A stretch of 64,000 bases of DNA, from positions 17,794-81,793 of the forward strand of contig SSFA01000018.1 of the NCBI GenBank assembly GCA_008015155.1, in the 5' to 3' direction. A program made the translations under genes and the position numbers. Under the pieces are notes generated by a model that saw only the letters and a program-made list of their open reading frames with translations, was not told the origin of the DNA and searched no databases. Shown piece after piece: positions 19,919 to 30,543 of the stretch. Position 1 is the stretch's first letter; every line of letters starts with the position of its first letter. This DNA is from Thiothrix sp. (GTDB lineage: Bacteria > Pseudomonadota > Gammaproteobacteria > Thiotrichales > Thiotrichaceae).

Positions 19919-22354
19919 TCAAGAGCGCATTTTTAAACCAGTTGGATCATAGAAGCCTTGTAAAGAAGCTTCAGCAATAAAGCGCTGACGGGCAATTTCA
20001 ATTTCAAACTGACTGGTACGGATTTTTTCTGCTGTCAAATTGGGAAAATTGACATAACCCATACCGATAGCAGAGCCTAAACTGTGGCCATACATGCCCG
20101 AGCTTAAATAGCCCACAATGCTCCCATCGAGCACAATCGGCTCGTGGTGGTATAATAAAGGTTCAGGATCATGCAGGCGGAACTGCACTAAACGCCGCTC
20201 CGGTAAACCAGATGCTTTGGCGGCTAAGAAGGCGTCTCGGCCAATAAAGTCTTTGGCATCGGGTTTAGCAGTGAAGGCTAAGCCTGCTTGCTGTAAATTA
20301 TCAGCAGGCCCGATATCATGCCCCCAATGCCGAAAGCCCTTTTCTAGGCGCAGACTATTCACCGCATGCAAACCTACATTACATAAGCAATAAGCTTGCC
20401 CTGCCTGCCATACAGCTTGGTAAACCTGAACCGCTTGAGCGGCTGGAATGATCAATTCCCAAGCTAATTCCCCCGTATAGGAGATACGCTGCAGCCAAAC
20501 CTCAATTCCTGCCACTTGAGTAAAGCAGCCAGTGGCAAAACCAAAAGCACTATTAGACAAATCGCAGTCAGTGATCGATTCAAGCACATGACGCGCTTTA
20601 GGCCCTGAAATCGCTAGGCACGCATAAGCAGCACTAACGTCTTCAAAGACACTTACACCTAATAGATTTTTCCGTAGATGCCAGCTATCTCGATAAGTCG
20701 ACCCTACACCGGTCATAACTAAAAACTCAGTTTCAGCTTGGCGGGCGATGGTTAGATCAGCCTCAATACCCCCGCGCTCATTCAGCCATTGCGTATAAAC
20801 TAAGCCACCTACAGCAACATCGATATCAGCACAGGATAGGCGCTGTAAGGTGGCTAAGGCATCTTTCCCCGTTACGCGAAATTTACCAAAGGAGGAAATA
20901 TCATATAGGCCCACTGCTTCACGCACTGCACGGTGTTCTGCGGCTGAAAATTCAAACCAATTCTGGCGTTTATAGCTGTAGTGGTATTCAGGCTTCGCCC
21001 CATTACGTGCAAACCAGTTAGGACGCTCATAAGCACCGACTTCACCAAAGCAAGCACCAGCTGCTTGTAAACTGGTATGTAAAGGTGAAACTACGCTATT
21101 GCGTGCAGTCTTATATTGATAGAAAGGCCAGTGCATCGCGTAGGTATGCCCAAGTGCTTCAGGAATTCGTGCTTCTACATAAGCTTGAGTCCGTTGTGCC
21201 ATTTGGTGGCGACGCACATCACATTCCAAAATATCTTGGGAGGGGTAACCATCGATGATCCAATCCGCCATGATTTTGCCTAAACCACCGCCTGCGCCAA
21301 TGCCTTTGGAGTTTAGGCCGCAAGCTATCCAGAAATGATCGACTTCAGGCGTTGGCCCGAGTAAGTGCAGATTATCTGGAGTGAAGCTTTCCGGGCCATT
21401 GAAGAAGGTATGGATGCCTACTTCGCCCAGTTGCGGAACAGTCTCAATCCCTGCTAGCAAATAGGCTTCGATATGCTCTAAATCACAAGGAAATTCATCG
21501 AAGCAAAACTCAGGACTAATCCGTTCCATCGGGCAGCCTTTTGCATTGTGTTCAAACCAACCGACTAAATATTTGCCCGCATCTTCTTTGAAATAAACAC
21601 CCTTATCGAAATCCCGTAGTACGGGGCGTTTAGTTAATTCTGGCACTGGCTCAGTGACCACATAGAAATGTTCGCAAGCATATAAAGGCAGTTGCACACC
21701 AATTTGGCTAGCCAGACTGCGCGACCATAATCCACCGGTTAACACTATTTGATCTGTACGAATCACGCCCGTTGCTGTACGCACGCCTACGGCTACATCG
21801 TTCTCTACCAAGATTTCTTCGACCGCAGTATTTTCTAAAATACGTGCGCCATAGTTGCGGGCACCTTTTGCCAGTGCCATCGTGGTATCAATCGGATTGG
21901 TTTGTCCATCAGCTTTAATATGCAAAGCACCTAAAATACTTTCTGTATTAATGCCCGGATAAAGTTCGGCTAAGCGCTCTAGGCTAATCATTTCGCATTC
22001 AACCCCAAAACCGCTAATGACAGAAGCAGTGCGTAAGAGTTCTTCTAAGCGCTCTTCAGTACGCGCCAGCGATAAACTGCCGGTACGTCGATAGCCAGTG
22101 GCTTGGCCTGTTTCTGCTTCTAATCCAGCATAAAGTTGGTGGCTGTATTTGGCTAAACTAGTCAAAGTAGGCGTCGGCCATAACATACTGACTAAGCCAG
22201 CTGCATGCCAAGTCGTACCACAAGTGAGCTGTTTACGTTCTAAAAGCACCACATCCTTCACGCCACGCTTAGCCAAATGATAGGCAATCGAGCAACCACT
22301 AATACCACCACCAATAATAAGTACAGATGCATGAGAGGGTAGAATTGAGTGCAT
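19919..22354 (-). CDS. FAD-dependent sarcosine/dimethylglycine dehydrogenase-like oxidoreductase
   Basis: An 811-residue enzyme with the domain order of the DMGDH/SARDH/PDPR family: an N-terminal DAO-type FAD domain (about 1-370; dinucleotide fold VLIIGGGISGCSIAYHLAKR, then TCGTTWHAAGLV, which contains the flavin-contacting His region), a short FAO_M linker (about 375-430), then a GCV_T aminomethyltransferase-like folate domain (about 435-700) and GCV_T_C (about 715-805). Members oxidatively demethylate dimethylglycine or sarcosine and pass the one-carbon unit to tetrahydrofolate. The exact substrate cannot be told from sequence. It appears to be a single-gene unit with GGAG before the start. 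Confidence 0.88.
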   Translation of the reverse strand: MHSILPSHASVLIIGGGISGCSIAYHLAKRGVKDVVLLERKQLTCGTTWHAAGLVSMLWPTPTLTSLAKYSHQLYAGLEAETGQATGYRRTGSLSLARTEERLEELLRTASVISGFGVECEMISLERLAELYPGINTESILGALHIKADGQTNPIDTTMALAKGARNYGARILENTAVEEILVENDVAVGVRTATGVIRTDQIVLTGGLWSRSLASQIGVQLPLYACEHFYVVTEPVPELTKRPVLRDFDKGVYFKEDAGKYLVGWFEHNAKGCPMERISPEFCFDEFPCDLEHIEAYLLAGIETVPQLGEVGIHTFFNGPESFTPDNLHLLGPTPEVDHFWIACGLNSKGIGAGGGLGKIMADWIIDGYPSQDILECDVRRHQMAQRTQAYVEARIPEALGHTYAMHWPFYQYKTARNSVVSPLHTSLQAAGACFGEVGAYERPNWFARNGAKPEYHYSYKRQNWFEFSAAEHRAVREAVGLYDISSFGKFRVTGKDALATLQRLSCADIDVAVGGLVYTQWLNERGGIEADLTIARQAETEFLVMTGVGSTYRDSWHLRKNLLGVSVFEDVSAAYACLAISGPKARHVLESITDCDLSNSAFGFATGCFTQVAGIEVWLQRISYTGELAWELIIPAAQAVQVYQAVWQAGQAYCLCNVGLHAVNSLRLEKGFRHWGHDIGPADNLQQAGLAFTAKPDAKDFIGRDAFLAAKASGLPERRLVQFRLHDPEPLLYHHEPIVLDGSIVGYLSSGMYGHSLGSAIGMGYVNFPNLTAEKIRTSQFEIEIARQRFIAEASLQGFYDPTGLKMRS

Positions 22355-22575
22355 AAACTAACTCCATTAGCGGTCAACTTAAAAATAACTGATATATAAG
22401 CATGACAGGAAGCGTTTTTGGTTCAAGCTAAAGGCTATTCTAAGCTAGATAAATTGAGCTGATGCTGCTGTTTCCGCCGTCTATCTCAGTTTTATGTTAG
22501 AGCACTTAAACTAAGGCTTATTAACTAAATAGCTTGTGCTAAGTTAAAGTTAATAATTGCTTGAGAGCGTAATTT

Positions 22576-24117
22576 ATGTTGCCAGTTGCTTTGAAGCATG
22601 CCTTAGTCTTAGTTCTGCTGAGCCTTAGTGCTATTGCCTGTGCTCAGTTACCTCCCAATATCAATCGCACCCCTTCAGTAGCTTGGAGTCAGCCTGAAAA
22701 AACTAGTTTAGGCCGCTTGGTAGCTTCACAAGCTCGCCATCATCCCAAGCTTTCCGGCTTTTCTTTACTAGCAGGTGGACGGCAAGCCTTCAATGATCGA
22801 CTTGCTATGATTGAGCTAGCGGAAAAAAGTTTGGATTTGCAATACTACATTTGGGAGGAAGACACCACTGGGCTGATTTTAGCAGAACGCTTATTAAAGG
22901 CTGCAGATCGCGGGGTGCGTGTACGTATTCTGCTAGATGACAATAATATGGCTAACCGTGATCGAGGCATCGCTCTATTGGATGCCCATCTGCATATTGA
23001 AATTCGCATGGCTAATCCTTTTGCGCAGCGTCATCAACGTCTGATTGGATTTATTACTGATTTTGATCGACTTAATCATCGTATGCACAATAAATCGATG
23101 GCCGCAGATGGCGCAATTGCCATTGTAGGTGGGCGTAATATTGGCGACAATTATTTTGAAGTTGATGAAAAAGCTAATTTTCGCGATATGGACCTCTTCG
23201 TTGCAGGGCCATTGGTTAAAGAGGTAAGCCATAGTTTTGATAATTTGTGGAACGGCTCTTGGTCGTATCCAATTAGCACGCTAACTAAACATTATTTTTC
23301 TGCTCAGGATTTAGCAGCGGTGCGTTCAAGGCTTAGTGCTTTTACCCAAAAAAATGCCTATCCACATGCCTTGGAAAAAAATCCGCACTCTATTAAACAA
23401 CAATTTCAGCAGGAAATAAAAAACTTAATCTGGGCAAAAGGCTGGGTATTTGATAATGATCCAGTGACGCTAGTGAGTTTAAAAAAAGGTGAAATTAGCC
23501 AAGTCTATAATAGAAAGTTAGCAAGCTTAAAAAAAGAGATTTTAATCGAGTCCGCTTATTTTGTCGTCAGGAAACAAGGTATCAAAAAAGCGCAAGGCTT
23601 GATAGCTAAAGGGGTGAAAATTCGGGTGCTAACTAATTCTTTAGCTTCTAATGATGTATTAGCTGCCCATGCAGGATATGCGAAAACCCGCGAACATCTA
23701 ATTAAAGCGGGTGTAGAGATTTATGAGCTGCGTCCGGATGTACAGGGTAGTTTACTCGACAAATTATTGGCTGAAGGTGAGTCAAAATCCTCATTGCATA
23801 CAAAGTCTTTTGCATTTGATCAAAATTCAGTTTTTATAGGTAGCTATAACTTAGACCCACGCTCCGCAAACATAAATACAGAAATTGGTATTTATGTAGA
23901 AAGCGCTGAGTTAGCGCATCGTTTGGTGGACTTCATGAACCGTGGTGTTAATCCAGAGGTTTCTTGGCGAGTAGTGTTAAATGCTCAGGGTAAATTACGC
24001 TGGTTAGGCAATGAGCAAGGCAAGCTTAAAGAGTATGAAATCGAGCCGATGACTACCCTTTGGCAACGTTTAACCGTAGGTGTACTTCGACTGTTACCAA
24101 TAGAGGATCAACTCTAA
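22576..24117 (+). CDS. Phospholipase D family protein, ClsC-like cardiolipin synthase
   Basis: 513 residues with two HKD catalytic motifs, HNKSMAAD(x)GAIAIVGGRN around residue 172 and HTKSFAFDQNSVFIGSYN around residue 412, the order seen in bacterial ClsC/YmdC proteins. The N-terminus has a signal segment (LKHALVLVLLSLSAIAC) with a cysteine at a plausible but imperfect lipobox. ClsC makes cardiolipin from phosphatidylglycerol and phosphatidylethanolamine; a general phosphodiesterase is the alternative. About 170 bases separate it from the isocitrate dehydrogenase gene. Confidence 0.87.
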   Translation: MLPVALKHALVLVLLSLSAIACAQLPPNINRTPSVAWSQPEKTSLGRLVASQARHHPKLSGFSLLAGGRQAFNDRLAMIELAEKSLDLQYYIWEEDTTGLILAERLLKAADRGVRVRILLDDNNMANRDRGIALLDAHLHIEIRMANPFAQRHQRLIGFITDFDRLNHRMHNKSMAADGAIAIVGGRNIGDNYFEVDEKANFRDMDLFVAGPLVKEVSHSFDNLWNGSWSYPISTLTKHYFSAQDLAAVRSRLSAFTQKNAYPHALEKNPHSIKQQFQQEIKNLIWAKGWVFDNDPVTLVSLKKGEISQVYNRKLASLKKEILIESAYFVVRKQGIKKAQGLIAKGVKIRVLTNSLASNDVLAAHAGYAKTREHLIKAGVEIYELRPDVQGSLLDKLLAEGESKSSLHTKSFAFDQNSVFIGSYNLDPRSANINTEIGIYVESAELAHRLVDFMNRGVNPEVSWRVVLNAQGKLRWLGNEQGKLKEYEIEPMTTLWQRLTVGVLRLLPIEDQL

Positions 24118-24288
24118 GCGAGTAGTCCACAAAGAGCACTTTTTTAGTGCCTTTGCTGCGAGCTTTAATCTTTTTGCTGCGCTTTTGTGTATCTCTTGTT
24201 GTATATAGTAGAATAAGGATGAGGAGATTTTTATACCAAGCTGTCGCGCGGCTTGCGTTCATTTTATGAGCTATCACCAAGGACAATC

Positions 24289-26517
24289 ATGACTACCAAC
24301 AATGCAAAAATCATCTATACCCTGACTGATGAAGCCCCGCTATTGGCGACTTATTCTTTTTTGCCGATTATCCAGGCCTTCGCGAAGCCTGCGGGGATTG
24401 ACGTGGTGACGAGCGATATTTCGGTCGCAGCACGGATTTTGGCGGAGTTTCCGGATTTCTTGACTGAGGAGCAGCGCGTCCCGAACAATTTAGCAGATTT
24501 AGGTGCACTGACCCTAAAGCCTGAAGCCAATATTATTAAGCTGCCAAATATCAGCGCCTCTTTGCCACAACTAACGGCTGCGATTAAAGAGTTACGCTCA
24601 AAAGGCTATATGGTTCCCGAGTACCCAGAAAACCCACAAACAGATGAAGAAAAAGCTATCGTTAAACGCTATAGCAAGGTGTCTGGTAGTGCGGTGAATC
24701 CAGTTCTGCGCGAAGGCAACTCAGATCGGCGTGCACCCGCAGCAGTTAAGCGCTATGCACGTAATAACCCTCACAAGATGGGTAAATGGAGCCATGCTTC
24801 CCGAACTCACGTTGCACATATGACTCACAGTGATTTCTATCATGGCGAAAAATCCATGACCATGGATCGCGAGTGCGATGTGACAATGGATTTAGTCACC
24901 CAAGACGGTCGCGTTATTGTGCTGAAGGAGAAAACTCATATTCTCCAAGGTGAAATTATTGACAGCATGTTCATGAGTAAGCGTGCACTATGCGAGTTTT
25001 ATGAGCAAGAGCTGCAAGACGCGAAAGAAACTGACATTCTCTTTTCCTTGCATGTTAAAGCAACCATGATGAAAGTTTCGCATCCGATTGTGTTTGGGCA
25101 TGCGGTCAAAGTGTTTTACAAAGATTTATTTGAGAAATACGGCGATTTGTTCAAGCAAATTGGCGTAAAGCCGAATAATGGTATGAGCAGTGTTCACGAT
25201 AAAATCAAAACCCTGCCGCAAGCGCAACAAGATGAAATTTTAGCCTGTATTAAAGAATGTGAAGCGCAACGTCCACGCCTAGCTATGGTCGACTCTGACA
25301 AAGGCATTACCAATTTACATGCACCCAATGACGTGATTGTTGATGCGTCTATGCCAGCGATGATTCGTGATGGTGGTAAAATGTGGGGGCCAGACGGCAA
25401 AATGCATGATACCAAAGCGGTGCAGCCAGAAAGTACCTTTGCGCGTATTTACCAAGAGGTGATTAACTTCTGTAAAACCAATGGTGCATTTGATCCACGC
25501 ACCATGGGTACGGTGCCGAATGTCGGGTTGATGGCACAACAAGCTGAAGAATACGGCTCACACGATAAGACTTTTGAAATTCCTGAAACAGGTGAAGCAC
25601 GCATTGTGGACGATCAAGGCAATGTCCTGATGGTGCAAAATGTGGAAGAGGGCGATATTTGGCGGATGTGCCAAGCAAAAGACGCTGCGATTCGTGACTG
25701 GGTTAAATTAGCGGTTACGCGCGCACGTCTGTCGAACACGCCAGCGGTGTTTTGGTTAGATCCTTATCGCCCGCATGAAAATGAAGTCATTAAAAAGGTC
25801 AATCGTTATTTAGAAGACTATGATTTGAATGGTGTTGAAATTCATATCATGTCGCAATTACGCGCCATGCGTTTCACCCTTGAACGTGCCTTCCGTGGGT
25901 TTGATACTATTGCGGTGACGGGCAATATCCTACGCGATTACCTCACTGATTTGTTCCCAATTCTGGAGTTGGGTACGAGTGCAAAAATGCTCTCGATCGT
26001 GCCTTTGATGGCTGGTGGTGGTCTGTTTGAAACGGGCGCAGGTGGTTCGGCTCCAAAGCATGTTCAACAATTAGTCTCTGAGAACTATCTGCGCTGGGAT
26101 TCTTTAGGTGAGTTCTTAGCCTTGACCGTTTCCATCGAAGATATCGCGCAAAAGACGGGCAATGCCAAAGCGCAAGTCGTTGCTGATACTTTAGATAGAG
26201 CCGTTGAAAAATTGTTGGAAAATAACAAGTCCCCCTCTCGTAAAGTTGGTGAGATTGATAATCGTGGCAGCCATTTCTATTTAGCCATGTACTGGGCGCA
26301 AGAACTCGCTAATCAGACTGAAGATTCTGAGCTGGCAGCAAAGTTTGCGCCACTTGCAAAATCGCTAGCTGAGAATGAGCAAAAGATTGTAGCTGAATTG
26401 AATGGGGTACAAGGCAAGCCAGTGGACTTAGGTGGCTATTATGCTATTGATCCCGCTAAAACCAGCGAGGTCATGCGGCCTAGTGCAACTTTAAATGCAG
26501 CCATTGCAAGCTTATAA
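24289..26517 (+). CDS. icd: NADP-dependent isocitrate dehydrogenase, monomeric type
   Basis: The 742-residue monomeric IDH, unrelated in length to the roughly 415-residue dimeric Icd, oxidises isocitrate to 2-oxoglutarate in the TCA cycle. Recognisable regions are [60 protein letters not shown] and [19 protein letters not shown]. The start is placed at the ATG with AAGGA six bases upstream; the frame is open 12 codons further upstream without a ribosome binding site. It stands alone, closed by the hairpin at 26545. Confidence 0.96.
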   Translation: MTTNNAKIIYTLTDEAPLLATYSFLPIIQAFAKPAGIDVVTSDISVAARILAEFPDFLTEEQRVPNNLADLGALTLKPEANIIKLPNISASLPQLTAAIKELRSKGYMVPEYPENPQTDEEKAIVKRYSKVSGSAVNPVLREGNSDRRAPAAVKRYARNNPHKMGKWSHASRTHVAHMTHSDFYHGEKSMTMDRECDVTMDLVTQDGRVIVLKEKTHILQGEIIDSMFMSKRALCEFYEQELQDAKETDILFSLHVKATMMKVSHPIVFGHAVKVFYKDLFEKYGDLFKQIGVKPNNGMSSVHDKIKTLPQAQQDEILACIKECEAQRPRLAMVDSDKGITNLHAPNDVIVDASMPAMIRDGGKMWGPDGKMHDTKAVQPESTFARIYQEVINFCKTNGAFDPRTMGTVPNVGLMAQQAEEYGSHDKTFEIPETGEARIVDDQGNVLMVQNVEEGDIWRMCQAKDAAIRDWVKLAVTRARLSNTPAVFWLDPYRPHENEVIKKVNRYLEDYDLNGVEIHIMSQLRAMRFTLERAFRGFDTIAVTGNILRDYLTDLFPILELGTSAKMLSIVPLMAGGGLFETGAGGSAPKHVQQLVSENYLRWDSLGEFLALTVSIEDIAQKTGNAKAQVVADTLDRAVEKLLENNKSPSRKVGEIDNRGSHFYLAMYWAQELANQTEDSELAAKFAPLAKSLAENEQKIVAELNGVQGKPVDLGGYYAIDPAKTSEVMRPSATLNAAIASL

Positions 26518-26544
26518 AATTTAGCAATCAAAGCTGAAGTTTTA

Positions 26545-26571
26545 CCCCATCCTTCTTAGGGATGGGGTTTT
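26545..26571 (+). terminator. Rho-independent terminator of icd
   Basis: CCCCATCC (26545-26552) pairs with GGATGGGG (26560-26567) and is followed by TTTT, 28 bases after the icd stop. Confidence 0.85.
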
Positions 26572-26740
26572 ACCACTTGCCACTTTCTACAGTAGATTTT
26601 TCAAGCCTGCGCTTTTTCTCAATCATCCTTTTAAGCACTAAACCATTAGAGATAGTAGGCCTATTTTCAATTGACAGTTTCAAGCTGCTTCGGTGAGTAT
26701 GTCTTTAGGTAATCATTACCACTGACGAGGAGAGAAACTT

Positions 26741-28000
26741 ATGCACGCAAGTATCTTGCGCCAATCGCGGCTGTCTACAGCAATCTTATTAAGCTTTACC
26801 ACACTTCCTGTTTTCGCTACCAATGGCCTAGCACCAATCGGCTTAGGTATGGAGCATCGTAGCCTGGGTGGGGCTGCGACCGCTTATGCTGCCAATACCT
26901 CAAGTATTGCGAGTAATCCAGCCGCTACCTCTTTTGTTGAGGATGGATTTGATGTTGGTCTGGAGATTTTCCAACCTAAACGTAGTGCTACTTTTAACGG
27001 CAAAGCTTTTGGGATGCCGGCTGATGTGACTTATGATGGTAATGGCAAGCAGAATTTCTTCATTCCCGAAGGTTCTTATAAGCGTAGTTTTAAGCAATTC
27101 GATTTTGGCATAGCCGTTTATGGCAATGGTGGAATGAATACCAGCTATGAGAAAAATCCTAATTTTGGCACGGGTAAGGCAGGCGTTGATTATCAGCAGT
27201 TATTCGTCGCACCCACGTTCAGCTATAAATTAAATGACAACCATGCGCTTGGTGTTTCAGCAAATCTGGTTTATCACAAATTCAAAGCAGAAGGTTTACA
27301 GAATTTTGATAATGCACAGTTTTCAGCTAATCCGGGGCAGGTGACTAATAATGGCTATGATAGCTCTACAGGCATTGGCTTCAGTATCGGCTGGCAAGGA
27401 AAACTTGCACCCAATCTATCGCTAGGTGCGGCGTATCGTTCAAAAGTCAGTATGGGTAAGCTGGATCAATATTCAGGGCTATTTGCCAACGGTGGAGAGT
27501 TCGATGTACCTGCCGCGTTGAGCCTAGGATTTGCTTGGCAGGCAGCACCAAATACCTTGCTTGTGGGCGATGTGCAGCGGATTAATTATAGTGATATAGC
27601 TGCCATTGGTAATAGTAGCCATCGGCCGGTGCAGTTTGGTGGTAAAGACGGCCCAGGCTTTGGCTGGAAAGATGTGACGGCTGTTAAGCTCGGTTTAAAA
27701 CAGCAAGTGACACCGCAGATGGCAATCATGGTTGGGTATAATAAAGGCACGAATCCAGTGAAGTCTTCAGAAACCACTGTGAATGTCCTTGCACCGGGTG
27801 TCGCTGAACAGCATCTTAGTTTAGGTGCAGAATGGCAGCTTGATCCGAAATCAAGCCTCATTGCTTCATTTGTACATACCTTTGAGAATGAAACAAAAGG
27901 TGATACCACTGTACCACCACCTGGGCCGATTGCTTTAGATGCTTATAACCTAAAAATGAAGCAGAATGCTATTGGGATTGCCTATAGCCATCGTTTTTAA
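26741..28000 (+). CDS. FadL/TodX family outer membrane transport protein
   Basis: A 419-residue outer membrane beta-barrel with signal peptide (about 1-26, ending PVFA). The mature N-terminus TNGLAPIGLGMEHRSLGGAA, followed by SIASNPAATSFV, is the typical OmpP1/FadL/TodX hatch, and the C-terminus ends in an aromatic barrel signature (IAYSHRF). These channels import long-chain fatty acids or other hydrophobic molecules. The ligand is not evident; a hydrocarbon or fatty acid is likely. The ribosome binding site GAGGAG is strong. Confidence 0.9.
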   Translation: MHASILRQSRLSTAILLSFTTLPVFATNGLAPIGLGMEHRSLGGAATAYAANTSSIASNPAATSFVEDGFDVGLEIFQPKRSATFNGKAFGMPADVTYDGNGKQNFFIPEGSYKRSFKQFDFGIAVYGNGGMNTSYEKNPNFGTGKAGVDYQQLFVAPTFSYKLNDNHALGVSANLVYHKFKAEGLQNFDNAQFSANPGQVTNNGYDSSTGIGFSIGWQGKLAPNLSLGAAYRSKVSMGKLDQYSGLFANGGEFDVPAALSLGFAWQAAPNTLLVGDVQRINYSDIAAIGNSSHRPVQFGGKDGPGFGWKDVTAVKLGLKQQVTPQMAIMVGYNKGTNPVKSSETTVNVLAPGVAEQHLSLGAEWQLDPKSSLIASFVHTFENETKGDTTVPPPGPIALDAYNLKMKQNAIGIAYSHRF

Positions 28001-28023
28001 ATTTCTACCCATTCCACTCTTTT

Positions 28024-28048
28024 ACACATGCTCATCGAGCGTGTGTTT
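28024..28048 (+). terminator. Hairpin after the fadL-like gene
   Basis: ACACATGCTC (28024-28033) pairs with GAGCGTGTGT (28037-28046) with one G-U pair and a 3-base loop, followed by only a short TTT; a weak intrinsic terminator. Confidence 0.5.
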
Positions 28049-28108
28049 CTAGCCAATTATCCTCTTGTTAGTTAGTAAACTGTTCAAAGTTTACTTATAC
28101 CTTGAACA

Positions 28109-29692
28109 ATGAATCGAGGTATTTTCAGACTATTAAGCTGCTATTTATTGGCAGGCTATGTGCAAGCGAGTATCCCAGCTTTTCCCGGTGCGGAAGGCGA
28201 TGGTGCGACTAGCTTAGGTGGGCGTGCTGGCAAAGTACTAATTGTGGATCGCTTAGATGACCCTTGCCCGACTCAAGCCTGTACGACTGAAGATTTAGCT
28301 GATCCACATAAGCTCATTCCCGGTACTTTACGCTGGGCACTTATGCAGCCCTATCCGCGTACAGTGGTATTTCGCGTGTCTGGAATTATTGAATTATTAG
28401 CCGACCAAACTCAGTGGAATGAGAAAACCAAGCAAGTGGATATTCAGCGCCTTGCTAATATTCGTATCAAAAGCTCCTATCTGACAGTAGCAGGGCAAAC
28501 GGCTCCTGCCGGTGGAGTCACCATTAAAAATAATGGGATCACCATTTTGACGCATGATGTAGTGATGCGTTATTTACGCTTTCGAACGGGTCGACAGTTA
28601 CCCGTTTTTGCGGGTCAGCAAACGCCGGAAACCTTCATGATTGCTAATCATGCCAGTGCAGTGATCATTGATCATTGTTCGTTTAGTTGGACACCTGCTG
28701 AAGGTTTGAGTATCTATACGGGAGAGTTGTGGGATGGTTCGAAAGGAACAGCGACTGATATTAGTATTTCGTGGAATCTACTGGGGGAAGGTTTAGTTAG
28801 GCATGCAGACGGACGAGGGCATCCGAGTTCTGCCTTCATGGCGGGCTACGATGGTGATCCAAGTTATGCGGCTGACCGGGTAAGTTTGCATCATAATCTC
28901 TTTGTACATACGCAAAAGCGCAATGGTGATTTTCTGACACAGCGCGGTCAATTCATTAATAATCTAATTTATAACTGGCAGTGGTTGCCGACCGTTTTGG
29001 CTGGGGCAGTGCAAGCTGATGTCATTGGCAATACTTGGAAAGCGGGGCCTATTACACAAGCTGATTATGACCAGCGGCGTGGCGGCTTACATCTAGTCCC
29101 TGCAGCACGTCTGCAAAAGCAACCTGATCCTGAGGGTTGGTGGGATGGCGTGCCTGGCGAACCCTCTGTATATTTAAAAGATAACCGCTACCTGCCAATG
29201 GGTGCGGGAAGTAAAGAGCCAATTAATCTTCTGTGCTCTTATGCAAGCCGTACCGCAGCCTGTAGTAAGCAAATACCGATGCATTGGTGGCGTCTTAAAG
29301 CTTTAAACCCAAATGCTATTCCTATTACTACCCAAACTGCAGTCGAAGCGGAACGCTTAGTTTTAGAACAAGCGGGAGCTAATCAGCGTATTAATAGTTT
29401 GGGTCATTGGGTAAATAATCGTGATTCTGTTGATCAGCGCTATGTGGATGACTATCGTTCGGGGACTTATTTGAACAAGGCTTTTCCTTTTGCTGAAGCT
29501 GAGGTCGGTGGTTTTCCAACTCAGATTGAAGGCGAGCCTTATCCTGACGCTGATCGGGATGGCATCTCCGATCGCTGGGAACAACTGCAAGGCTTAAACC
29601 CTGCAGATGCGGGTGATGCATCTAAACAAGCACCCAACAAAGGTGGTTATACATGGTTAGAGCTATTTATTAATGGGAGTCAGCCGCTTTAG
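28109..29692 (+). CDS. Secreted pectate-lyase-like right-handed beta-helix protein
   Basis: 527 residues with signal peptide (about 1-20, ending VQA) followed by IPAFPGAEGDGATSLGGRAG, the opening of many bacterial pectate lyases (PL1-type), and GTLRWALMQPYPRTVVFRVSG. The central part (YLRFRTGR, DHCSFSWTPAEG, HHNLFVHTQKRNGDF, NNLIYNW) follows the stacked beta-helix of the family. Near the C-terminus PDADRDGISDRWEQLQGLNP is a calcium-binding thrombospondin type 3-like motif. It probably cleaves or binds acidic polysaccharide outside the cell; activity and substrate are unproven. It sits between FadL and a small secreted repeat protein. Confidence 0.82.
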   Translation: MNRGIFRLLSCYLLAGYVQASIPAFPGAEGDGATSLGGRAGKVLIVDRLDDPCPTQACTTEDLADPHKLIPGTLRWALMQPYPRTVVFRVSGIIELLADQTQWNEKTKQVDIQRLANIRIKSSYLTVAGQTAPAGGVTIKNNGITILTHDVVMRYLRFRTGRQLPVFAGQQTPETFMIANHASAVIIDHCSFSWTPAEGLSIYTGELWDGSKGTATDISISWNLLGEGLVRHADGRGHPSSAFMAGYDGDPSYAADRVSLHHNLFVHTQKRNGDFLTQRGQFINNLIYNWQWLPTVLAGAVQADVIGNTWKAGPITQADYDQRRGGLHLVPAARLQKQPDPEGWWDGVPGEPSVYLKDNRYLPMGAGSKEPINLLCSYASRTAACSKQIPMHWWRLKALNPNAIPITTQTAVEAERLVLEQAGANQRINSLGHWVNNRDSVDQRYVDDYRSGTYLNKAFPFAEAEVGGFPTQIEGEPYPDADRDGISDRWEQLQGLNPADAGDASKQAPNKGGYTWLELFINGSQPL

Positions 29693-29829
29693 CCACCAGC
29701 TACTTTGGTACTCAGCGTACTAAAAAACTGTAATTCCCTACTGATTTTCTCAATTAAACCTATACTTAAAATTGCTTTAAATAGAAATATTTAGGCAGGC
29801 TCATAATCATGATTAGCGAGGGAATATGT

Positions 29830-30477
29830 ATGAGACATCTAGACGTTTCACGGGCTTCTTTACAGCTCATTTTAGCCCTGGTTTTCAGTTTTATGCTTAG
29901 TGCAACAGTAGAAGCGACGACCAATGGACGGAATGTGAATGTGGTCGAGTTTGGTGATGATTCTGGCCAGTTAGGCACCTTCCGACAAATCAGCAAAAAT
30001 CAATGGATTGAGCAGAACAAACAAGGGCAAAAAACCTTTGCTTTTAGTCAGACCCAACGGGATGACTGGTCGGTCTATTTATTAGACAGCTCAAGAAATG
30101 TGCGTTTGCAACTGGATTTACATCGCAAAGTAGTCCGTTATAGCGACCCACAAACCCCCATTCGGGATCAATATAAAATTCTTTCTAGTTCGTCGAAGCT
30201 TAGCGGTTGGCTAGTGAGTAAAGTTGTGTTCAATAATGGGGGCGCGGATATTGGTGAATACAATCAAAGCTCAGGCAAATCGTGGCAGGAACTGAGCTTA
30301 CCTAGTCGCAAAGTAGCGTTTAATTTTAAAGAGCAGGCAAGAGATGATTGGTCGGTGTATTTGTATGACGCATCGCGTGATGTGAACATTCAATTAGATT
30401 TACACACTGGTAAAGTGATGTACAGTGAAGGCAATGGCGCTCGCCGTCCTTTGTATACGATTACTAAAGCGCGCTAA
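29830..30477 (+). CDS. Secreted protein with two RDDWSVYL repeats, function unknown
   Basis: 215 residues, started at the ATG preceded by GAGGGA. A signal peptide (about 1-29, ending SATVEA) is followed by two homologous units of about 85 residues. Each contains F(G/N)xxxxxxGxxxQxSxxxW, then the strongly conserved RDDWSVYLxDxSR and (L/I)QLDLHxxKVxYS. The repeats look like all-beta modules. I do not recognise a named family. It follows the pectate-lyase-like gene in the same direction with about 137 bases between, and may be a companion extracellular binding protein; that is inference. Confidence 0.75.
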   Translation: MRHLDVSRASLQLILALVFSFMLSATVEATTNGRNVNVVEFGDDSGQLGTFRQISKNQWIEQNKQGQKTFAFSQTQRDDWSVYLLDSSRNVRLQLDLHRKVVRYSDPQTPIRDQYKILSSSSKLSGWLVSKVVFNNGGADIGEYNQSSGKSWQELSLPSRKVAFNFKEQARDDWSVYLYDASRDVNIQLDLHTGKVMYSEGNGARRPLYTITKAR

Positions 30478-30493
30478 GTTTAGTAGCTAGACT

Positions 30494-30524
30494 AACTCAC
30501 CCTGATGAAAGTTTAGGGTGAGTT
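30494..30524. terminator. Hairpin between the convergent RDDWSVYL gene and cysZ
   Basis: AACTCACCCT (30494-30503) pairs perfectly with AGGGTGAGTT (30515-30524) around an 11-base loop. It is centrally placed between two convergent stops but lacks a long T-run on either side, so termination may be partial in both directions. Confidence 0.55.
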
Positions 30525-30543
30525 CTCACACAGAATAGTTGCT

